From assembly GCA_963717075.1 (NCBI GenBank), contig CAVQVI010000027.1:372001-436000 (forward strand): DNA of 64,000 nt, written 5' to 3'. Numbering within the stretch: position 1 is the first letter of the stretch; each line of letters opens with the position of its first letter. This stretch comes from JBGOTP01 sp963717075 (GTDB lineage: Bacteria; Acidobacteriota; Vicinamibacteria; Vicinamibacterales; CAVVIG01). Shown here in pieces: positions 57,663 to 64,000 of this stretch. The notes below the pieces were generated by a model. That model made no database searches. It was not told where the DNA came from and worked only from the letters and a program-made list of their open reading frames with translations. Position numbers and translations under genes: made by a program.

Positions 57663-57744
57663 ATCACGCGCATTGCGGGAGGTGCTATGATTATTTGTTG
57701 TACGTACCCGCAAGTCCGGAGCAGGGGCAGGAGTGGAACCTCGC

Positions 57745-58081
57745 ATGAACGATCAGGTCTACAAGGACGCGCTCGTGAAGAAGCGCGAGGAGATTCTGGG
57801 AACCGGCGGGATCAAACCGCTGCAGGCGTCAATGGACAACAATACCCGCCAGGGGGACATGGCCGACCAGGCCAGCGGGAACAACGAGGTCCACATTCAG
57901 CTCAAGCTGAAGCAGACCGATGCCAAGATTCTGACAGGCGATTGAGGAAGCCCTCGGACGTATCGACAAGGGCACGTACGGCATCTGTCGCGACTGCGGC
58001 GAGCCGATTGCCGAGGCGAGACTCAATGCCATTCCATGGACCCGCGTCTGCATCAGCTGCAAGGAAAAACAAAACGCGTGA
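57745..58081 (+). CDS. DksA/TraR-type zinc-finger protein, one frameshift
   Basis: Starts MNDQVYKDALVKKREEILG. An extra base near 57935 breaks the frame between KILTG and AIEEALGRIDKGTYGICRDCGEPIAEARLNAIPWTRVCISCKEKQ. The four-cysteine zinc finger (CRDC...CISC) and the I-x-x-ALxRIDxGTYGxC segment are those of the DksA/TraR family, which modulates RNA polymerase. At about 110 residues it is shorter than DksA. It is coupled to the next gene by a GTGA overlap. Confidence 0.83.
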
Positions 58082-58563
58082 CGGATCTGCTTGCCACGCT
58101 TCAGGAGTTCCACCGGGAGAAGCTTGCCTCGTTGATGAGTCATCAGGCTGCCGCCAGACTTGTCGGGCAATACGACATCAACAACACCTATCAGTACATC
58201 ATCAATCGCGAGGAGACGCAGCTGTCCTGGCTGGCCGTGGCCATTACTGGGCTTGGCGGTACGGTGGAACACGACGCGCCGGAGCCCACTCGACAGATCG
58301 GCAAGGGCGCGCATCCGACCAACACCCTCTTCGAAGAGGATTCGCGCGCGGCTCAGGCGTTTGTCGATCACTGGCGGCCGCGCGTCGAAGCGATGGCCAA
58401 CGCGCGTCAGCGTGGGATGCTTCGAGTCATCCTCGGGGAGACCGTCGAGCAGAAGCGTTTCTTCGAGCAGGCGCGCGCGGGTCAGATGGACCTGCTCGGC
58501 CTGCGGGGCAAGAACGTCGGCGAGCGGGTAGGCGAGGTGCTGCCGACACGGTGGATTGAATAG
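58078..58563 (+). CDS. Helical hypothetical protein, ferritin-like by appearance
   Basis: 161 residues from GTG 58078, overlapping the DksA-like stop. It is all helical, with EFHREKLASLMSHQAAARLV, INREETQLSWLAVAITGLGGTV, DSRAAQAFVDHWRPRVEAMANARQRG and MLRVILGETVEQKRFFEQARAG. The spacing of E/Q/H residues and the ETVEQ...F helix resemble four-helix ferritin-like proteins, but the full ExxH pairs are not evident, so metal binding is doubtful. It sits between a transcription factor and a folate gene. Confidence 0.55.
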   Translation: MTDLLATLQEFHREKLASLMSHQAAARLVGQYDINNTYQYIINREETQLSWLAVAITGLGGTVEHDAPEPTRQIGKGAHPTNTLFEEDSRAAQAFVDHWRPRVEAMANARQRGMLRVILGETVEQKRFFEQARAGQMDLLGLRGKNVGERVGEVLPTRWIE

Positions 58564-58585
58564 GTTCTTAGGTTCTAAAGGTTCG

Positions 58586-59050
58586 ATGGTAGGAGCGACG
58601 GTCATCGTTGCGGTTGCCATGGGATCGAACTTGGGCGACCGGAAGGCGCACCTCGAGTTTGCGTGTTCCCACCTGAAGCTGCTGCTCTCCAATCTTCGCG
58701 TCTCCTCGTTTCGCGATACCGTTCCGGTTGATGTTCCCACGGCGCAGCCGACATTCCTGAATGGGGCTGCGGTCGGTGAAACCCGGCTCAGCGCTGGTGA
58801 TCTGCTGACCGCGCTCCAGGAGATCGAATGGGCGCGGGGAAGGGAGCGGCCACATCAGAATGCTCCACGGACGCTCGATCTCGACCTCATTCTTTTTGGC
58901 GATTGCATTCTGAAGCGGCCAGGACTCCTCGTTCCTCACCCGCGCTTCCGCGACCGCCGGTTCGTACTTGAGCCGCTGGCCGAAATTGCGCCGGATTTGA
59001 AGGATCCGGTCACCGGGAAAACTGTGGGGGAATTGCTGAACGGGCAGTAG
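58586..59050 (+). CDS. folK: FolK, 2-amino-4-hydroxy-6-hydroxymethyldihydropteridine diphosphokinase
   Basis: 154 residues from ATG 58586 (MVGATVIVAVAMGSNLGDRKAHLEFA). The HPPK pattern includes MGSNLGDR, PVDVPTAQPTFLNGAAV, RERPHQNAPRTLDLDLILFGD and LLVPHPRFRDRRFVLEPLAEIAPDL. It uses ATP to pyrophosphorylate hydroxymethyldihydropterin for folate synthesis. Length is normal. No other folate gene is in the window. Confidence 0.9.
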   Translation: MVGATVIVAVAMGSNLGDRKAHLEFACSHLKLLLSNLRVSSFRDTVPVDVPTAQPTFLNGAAVGETRLSAGDLLTALQEIEWARGRERPHQNAPRTLDLDLILFGDCILKRPGLLVPHPRFRDRRFVLEPLAEIAPDLKDPVTGKTVGELLNGQ

Positions 59051-59448
59051 GCGCTATCAACGCTCCGCGGCCAGTTGCCGAAGCCTCTCGCCCGTGAGGC
59101 GATGGACCGTCCATTCGTTCATGGGTTGTGCACCAATCCTGCCGTACACCGGTCTGGCTGAAGAGCCAGCCGATTCTCGGCAACCTTGCCGGATCGGCCG
59201 TCATCTTCGGCACGACACTCGGGCTCATCATGCGGGAGCACGTCGATCTGGAACGCCTTGCGCAGGCGTGCATTGGCCAGGGCGTGCCGTGTTTTCCGGT
59301 GCCAAGCGCGTTCGCTCGCGACGCCATCTACGCTTTCATCGCACTATTCGAGGTGATGATCTTATTTTCGGTAAGCCTGAAAGTGGAAGGGCGATCCGCC
59401 GCCGTGGGTACGCGCCGGAATGGCGCTGATTCGATCGCTGCCGGCCGG
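59051..59448. other. Region after folK without a recognised gene
   Basis: About 400 bases. Long overlapping frames exist on both strands but none has a recognisable motif. A minus-strand frame ends MNEWTVHRLTGERLRQLAAER just beside folK and could be the tail of an unrecognised, frameshifted gene. Confidence 0.35.
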
Positions 59449-60680
59449 CTACTCGAATCGTAAGCGCCTCGATCGGATCGAGCGCGGCGGCCTTCCGCGC
59501 CGGATAGAAGCCGAAGAACACGCCGATCGCCGCCGCGAAGCCGAAGGCAACGACCACCGCATTCGGCGAGACGGCCGTCGGCCACTCCATGCCAGCAGCG
59601 TGACGCCCTGCGACAAGCCGAAGCCCGAGCGCGATGCCGATCGACGCCGCCGAACAGGCTGAGCACGACGGCTTCGACCAGGAACTGCAGCAGCACGTCG
59701 CGGCCGCGGGCGCCGATGGCCAGGCGCAGGCCGATCTCGCGCGTCCGCTCGGTGACCGACACCAGCATGATGTTCATGATGCCGATGCCGCCGACGAGCA
59801 GCGACACGCCGGCGATGCCCGCGAGCAGCGCCGGTCATCGTCTGCGTCGCCTCGGTCGCGGACGCTGGCCATTTCCTCGATCGTGCGGACCATGAAGTCG
59901 TCCGGATCGCCCGGCTGAATCTTGTGCCGCACGCGCAGCAGCGCGCGCGATGCGCTCGGCCGTCGGCGCTGGTGTCGGCAGCCGACGTCGCCGACACGGT
60001 GACGTTGCTGAATGAAGGTGATGCCGCGCAGCTTCTTCATCACGGTCGTGTACGGCACGAACACCACGTCGTCCTGGTCCTGGCCCATGCCCGACTGGCC
60101 CTTGCTCGCCATCACGCCGACCACCGTGAACGGCTGGTTCTGGATGCGGATGACCTGGCCCGACCGGGTCGACGTCCGCGCCGAACAGCTGATCGCGGAC
60201 GACGGTGCCGAGCACGGCGACCTTCGCCGCCGTCGTGACGTCCTGCGGCGTGAAGAACGCGCCCTGCTGCGATCGGCCACGAGCGGATGAGCGGCAGGTC
60301 GACGTCGGTGCCCTGGACCTGCGTGTTCCAGTTCTGGTTGCCGGCGACGACCTGGCCGCGCGTGTTGACGCCGGCCGCCATGTACTGGACGCCCGGCAAC
60401 CTGCGCGATCGCCGCCGCGTCTTCGGGCGTCAGCGTGCTCGGCGTGCCCTGGCCCTGGCGCACGCCGCCCTGCGATGAAGTTGCCGGCGTTCACGATGAT
60501 CATGTTGGTGCCGGCCGACTGGATCTGCGCTTCGATCGAGGTCTGCGCGCCGTTGCCGAGCGCCACCATCGTGATCACGGCGGCGACGCCGATGATCATG
60601 CCGAGCATCGTCAGCGCCGTCCGCATCTTGTTGCGGCCGAGCGCCTTGAGCGCGATCCGGAAAATCATGAGGATCGACAT
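59449..60680 (-). CDS. MacB-type ABC transporter permease (FtsX family), several frameshifts
   Basis: Starts MSILMIFRIALKALGRNKMRTALTMLGMIIGVAAVITMVALGNG at 60680. Frames change at several points between about 60480 and 59480. Recognisable parts are TLTPEDAAAIAQVAG, GVNTRGQVVAGNQNWNTQVQGTDVD, GQVIRIQNQPFTVVGVMASKG, MNIMLVSVTERTREIGLRLAIGARGRDVLLQFLVEAVVLSLFGG and a terminal AALDPIEAL. This is a complete single MacB_PCD/FtsX permease of about 410 residues. It works with the ATPase, MacA and TolC encoded upstream on the same strand to export a substrate across both membranes. Confidence 0.82.
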
Positions 60681-60689
60681 GTGCGCTCC

Positions 60690-61463
60690 CTAGACCTGCC
60701 TGCCACGGCTTCGACCGGGCAGCGGCGTGCGCCAGCTCGTCCTGCGCGCAGCGCGCCGGTCGCGGACCGGCCTGATCCGCGACGACCAGCGCCGTCGCGG
60801 AACGCCACGATGCGCGTGCCGTACTCGGCGATGTCCGTGCTCGTGCGTGATCAGCAGCACCGTGATGCCGCGCTCGCGGTTCAAGCTGCTGGAAGATGTC
60901 CATGACTTCGATGCTGGTTCGCGTGTCGAGGTTGCCGGTCGGCTCGTCGGCCAGCAGGATCGACGGCTTGTTGATGAGCGCGCGCGCGATCGCGACGCGC
61001 TGCTGCTGGCCGCCCGACAGCTGGTTCGGGATGATGGTCGGCCCGGTCCCCGAGGCCGACCGCCGTCGAGCACGTCCATCGCGCGCTCGTGGCGCTCGGC
61101 CGGTCTTCAGCCCGCGCCGCCGTAGAGCAGCGGCAGCTCGACGTTGTCGAGCGCCGAGGTCCGCGACAGCAGGTTGAACCCCTGGAACACGAACCCGATC
61201 TTCTGGTTGCGGACCGCGGCCAGCTCGTCCTTCGACATCCGCGACACGTCCTGGCCGTCGAGGAAGTACTGCCCCGACGTCGGCCGGTCGAGGCAGCCGA
61301 GGATGTGCATGAACGTCGACTTGCCCGACCCCGACGGTGCCCGTGACCGCGAGGAACTCGCCGCGTCTGGACGTCGAGGTTGACGCCGCGCAGCGCGCGG
61401 ACCTTCGACCTCGCCGACGACGTAGGTCTTGACGAGGTTCTTGACGGAGATGACGGTGGACAT
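60690..61463 (-). CDS. MacB-type ABC transporter ATP-binding protein, frameshifted
   Basis: Starts MSTVISVKNLVKTYVVGEVE. The pieces in successive frames are SGSGKSTFMHILGCLDRPTSGQYFLDGQDVSRMSKDELAAVRNQKIGFVFQGFNLLSRTSALDNVELPLLYGG, the signature and Walker B region in another frame (about 60950-61020) and LNRERGITVLLITHEHD-type switch sequence near 60870. The Q-loop FQGFNLLSR is that of LolD/MacB ATPases. The end is uncertain because of frameshifts. It starts 11 bases after the MacA stop. Confidence 0.8.
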
Positions 61464-61473
61464 CGGCATACGG

Positions 61474-63233
61474 CTAGCGGCCTCGTCCGCGCCCGCCGCG
61501 ACCGCCCTGCCGCGCCCGCGGCATCAGCGGATTGCCAGTCCGCCGGCCGCCGGGGACGCGGCGTCCGAGCCGTCACGCCCGTGACGCCGGTCACGACTTC
61601 GCATGTCCGCTGCAGCTCACCGCTCAGCAGCTCGGTGTTCGTGCCGTCGGTGATGCCGAGCCGCAGGCTCACCGGCTTCAGCTGGCTGGTCGACGAAGAG
61701 CCAGACGCGGCCGCGCGATTCGACGGTCGGCAGCGGGCGCGAACAGCGCGTCGATCGTCTCGCGCCGACTGCGGCGCGCCGTACCGTGGCGTGCACGCGA
61801 ACGCTGTGCCGCCGCCGCCGGGGGTTCCTTCGTGCCCGCCTTGGCGCCGCAGCTCTGCTCGAACGCGGTCGTATCCTGGCCCGCGATCCTTCATGCGCGC
61901 GATGAACTGCTTCTGCTCGTCGCGGCGACATCGCCTTGAAGCGTTCCACCATTGCGCGCCGTGCCGATCCGCCACCGTCCGCCGCCGCGTCGCCCGCTTG
62001 CGCTGCCCTGCCGGCCGCCCGGCGCGCGGCCGCACGCTCGGCGCCGCGGCCGCCGGTGCGACCGTCGGCGGCGGTCGTCGGCAGCGTTTGCCGCGTTGCC
62101 GCCGCGGCCCTCGCCTGAGCTGCCACCGCTGGCGTCCGCCAGGCCCACCCTGATCCGCCGCGGCCCGCTGCCACGACGACCACGCCGCCGACCCTGCGCT
62201 TCCGGCGGCACCGGCTGATTGAGCGCGGCGAACACGTCGGCGTCGGCCGGAAGCGCAGCGCCGCGTTCGGCACGCGCAGCACGTCGGTCCGCTTCGCGAT
62301 CTCGACCTTGACGTTCGCCGTCATGCCCGGCTTCAGCTTCAGCTGCGGGTTCGGCACGTCGATGATCGTCGCGTAGGTCGTCACGTTCTGGACGACGACC
62401 GGCTGCAGGCGGATCTGCGAGACGGTCCCGTGGAAGTCGTCGGTCGGGTAGGCGTCGACGCGGAACGTGACGTGCTGCCCCGGCCGGATGCGGCCGACGT
62501 CCGCCTCGTCGATGTTCGCGTTGACCTGCATCTTCGTCAGGTCGGCGGCGATGATGAACAGCGTCGGCGCCTGCATGCTGGCGGCGACCGTCTGGCCGAC
62601 GTCCACGCTTCGCTGCGTGACGATGCCGTCGATCGGCGCCGCGATGACGGTGTGGTCGAGGTTGACCTGTCTGGTGATCGAGCGGCGCCTTGGCCTGATC
62701 GCCGCTGGCCTGCGCCTGCAGCAACGGTCGCCTGCTGCGAGTCCACGGGCGTGGCCCGCATTCGACCGCGATCTTGGCCGCGTCGAGATCGCTCTGCGGC
62801 AGCAGGCTCTTGCTGGCGAGCTCCTTGGCTCGCGTGAACTTCTGCTGCGCGTCGATGCACGTTGGCCTGATCCGCTCGAGGAGCTCGCCTTGGGCCTTCG
62901 CAGGTTGGCCTGCGATCTGCGCCAGGTTGCGCTGCGCCTGCTGCAGCTGCGCCTCGAAGAGCGACGGATCGAGCCGCGCGATCACCTGGCCCTTCTTGAC
63001 GATCGAGTTGAAGTCGGCGCCGAGCCACGAGATGTTGCCCGACACCTGACTGCCGACCTGCACCGTCGTGACGGCCTGCAGCGTGCCCGTTGCTCCGACC
63101 GTATCGACGATGTCGCCCCGTGTGATCGGGGCGGTGGACACCGAGATCGGTGGCCGACGCGTCAGAGGCAGTACGCGCCAGCGCCGGCTCCGATGGCCAG
63201 GATGATCAAGGCACCGATGAGTGCTCGTTTCAT
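61474..63233 (-). CDS. MacA/HlyD-type periplasmic adaptor, frameshifted
   Basis: Starts MKRALIGALIILAIGAGAGAY at 63233, an N-terminal anchor helix. The lipoyl halves are TVGATGTLQAVTTVQVGSQVSGNISWLGADFNSIVKKGQVIARLDPSLFEAQLQQAQRNLA and DHTVIAAPIDGIVTQRSVDVGQTVAAS, with the beta-barrel domain TKMQVNANIDEADVGRIRPGQHVTFRVDAYP and MTANVKVEIAKRTDVLRVPNAALRF. A long Arg/Gly/Ala-rich C-terminal extension of about 200 residues, ending RARQGGRGGRGRGR at 61474, is unusual for MacA but its reading frame is disturbed. It connects the MacB complex to TolC. Confidence 0.82.
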
Positions 63234-63360
63234 GAATATCGTCAGGTCCCTGAGTCTGGAAGCGTTATCTTACCGAACCGCCATGCTCTTAACCCGGCGC
63301 CGAGGCCCGCGACGACAATGAGCGCTGCGATGGACGGTTTCATGAAGCCGTGGCTGCAAG

Positions 63361-64000
63361 TTAGAGCACCTGAATACTGGCGCTCGAGAGCGTGGTTTCC
63401 TGCAGCCGGTCCCACTCGACCTGCGCCTTGCGGTAGTTGAGGATGGCGCGCAATTCGACGTTGCGCGCGTCGATCAGGTCGCGCTGATACTGCACGACCT
63501 GATAGTTGGTCGACATGCCGACCTCGAACTTGCTCTGTTCGGCGTCGAGCCGCTGCTGCGACAGCTCGCGAGACACCTGCGCGGCCTGCACGGACTGCGC
63601 CGCGTTCGTCAGGTTGATGGCCGCGGTCGTAATGTCATTGGCCACCTGCAGCTCGATGTTCTTGAGCTGCGCCCGAATCTGACTCATCTGCACGTTCGCG
63701 GTCGCCAGGGCCGTTTCCTGGAGGTCCAAGCCAAGCGGGTAACTGAAGTTGACACTGGCCGTCCAGCGCGGATTCCTTCCTTGGACCAGCGTCGACAGCG
63801 CGTCGCCGATGCCGCCTGGAATCGTCTGCGTGACGGAGCTGCCCAGCACGCCAGTGTTCGAACGAATGAGCTGCGTGCCACCGACGCCGGCGAGGCCGTA
63901 GTTCAGAGAGAAGTCCACGGTCGGCAGCGTGTTGTTCTTGAACAGCTTGAGGGAGCTCTGGTTCACATCAAGGTTCTTCTTGACGATCGCCAGGTCGGTG
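63361..64000 (-). CDS. TolC-family outer membrane efflux protein, C-terminal part
   Basis: The frame enters from the right edge (TDLAIVKKNLDVNQSSLKL) and ends SSASIQVL at 63361, with about 213 residues in view. The second OEP domain shows FKNNTLPTVDFSLNYGLAG, PRWTASVNFSYPLGLDLQETALATANVQMSQIRAQLKNIELQVANDITTAAINL and FEVGMSTNYQVVQYQRDLIDARNVELRAILNYRKAQVEWDRLQ, all family hallmarks. It forms the outer-membrane channel for the MacAB proteins encoded just downstream. Unlike its neighbours it has no frameshift. Confidence 0.88.
   Translation of the reverse strand, partial: TDLAIVKKNLDVNQSSLKLFKNNTLPTVDFSLNYGLAGVGGTQLIRSNTGVLGSSVTQTIPGGIGDALSTLVQGRNPRWTASVNFSYPLGLDLQETALATANVQMSQIRAQLKNIELQVANDITTAAINLTNAAQSVQAAQVSRELSQQRLDAEQSKFEVGMSTNYQVVQYQRDLIDARNVELRAILNYRKAQVEWDRLQETTLSSASIQVL

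Noticed and set aside
59010..59327. A minus-strand ORF beside folK
   Set aside because: It has no recognisable motif, overlaps the folK 3' end and lacks a Shine-Dalgarno sequence.

Overview
The window is about 64 kb of high-GC bacterial chromosome. The gene content points to a soil-type Gram-negative bacterium, most likely Acidobacteriota and perhaps Vicinamibacteria. It has TolC-MacAB export genes, many Sec-type signal peptides and lipoboxes, BshC for bacillithiol, long BACON-repeat secreted proteins, a carboxypeptidase-regulatory-like protein and a TPR plus sigma-54-activator-like regulator. This assignment is inference from gene content; no rRNA or complete tRNA is present. Many genes carry single-base frameshifts, very densely at 138-4520 and 59450-63180 and sporadically elsewhere. 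Their conserved reading frames continue cleanly on both sides, so most look like consensus errors of a long-read or metagenome assembly rather than gene decay.

Layout. 1-5084: a three-subunit xanthine/aldehyde-dehydrogenase-like molybdoenzyme operon (2Fe-2S, Mo and FAD subunits) continuing into a di-haem cytochrome b and a small protein. 5278-8743: an accessory island with an orphan AbrB-type antitoxin and a stub of its Doc toxin, a 2.2 kb segment bounded by two 54-bp copies of a tRNA-Leu 3' end (degraded tyrosine integrase, HigBA, a truncated glycosyltransferase), then MazEF. 9033-14208: secreted or membrane proteins (SnoaL-like, HupE/UreJ-like, NHL propeller, class-C serine hydrolase). 14666-19057: Zn/Mn-type ABC transporter, bacterioferritin, CBS, BON and Hsp20 stress genes. 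19079-25491: an oligopeptide ABC transporter whose double ATPase is interrupted by an array of a hairpin repeat that also forms an eight-copy 39-bp array next to the substrate-binding gene. 25606-31098: glycosyltransferase, an active HtrA, a KirBac channel, a LuxR regulator and an HtrA-like protein lacking the whole catalytic triad.

31099-39505: a copper-monooxygenase-like secreted protein with an N-terminal cytochrome c, a cupin, an SDR, a RodZ-like regulator with a small membrane partner, a two-domain VOC protein with a histone-H1-like tail, and a HEAT-repeat protein. 39728-48700: BshC followed by two tandem paralogous BACON-repeat proteins, one of about 1,800 residues with 19 repeats and one with three. 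48926-59050: MBL hydrolase, PilZ, the TPR/AAA+/Fis regulator with a GAFTSA loop, the tesA-ybbA-ybbP lipase/ABC operon, and a DksA-like, ferritin-like and FolK run. 59449-64000: MacB permease, MacB ATPase, MacA and the 3' part of a TolC gene, all on the minus strand.

The strongest leads are the repeat array read through inside an ABC ATPase, the catalytically dead HtrA paralogue beside an active HtrA and KirBac, the VOC protein with a histone-like tail, the GAFTSA regulator, and the cytochrome b attached to a molybdoenzyme operon.
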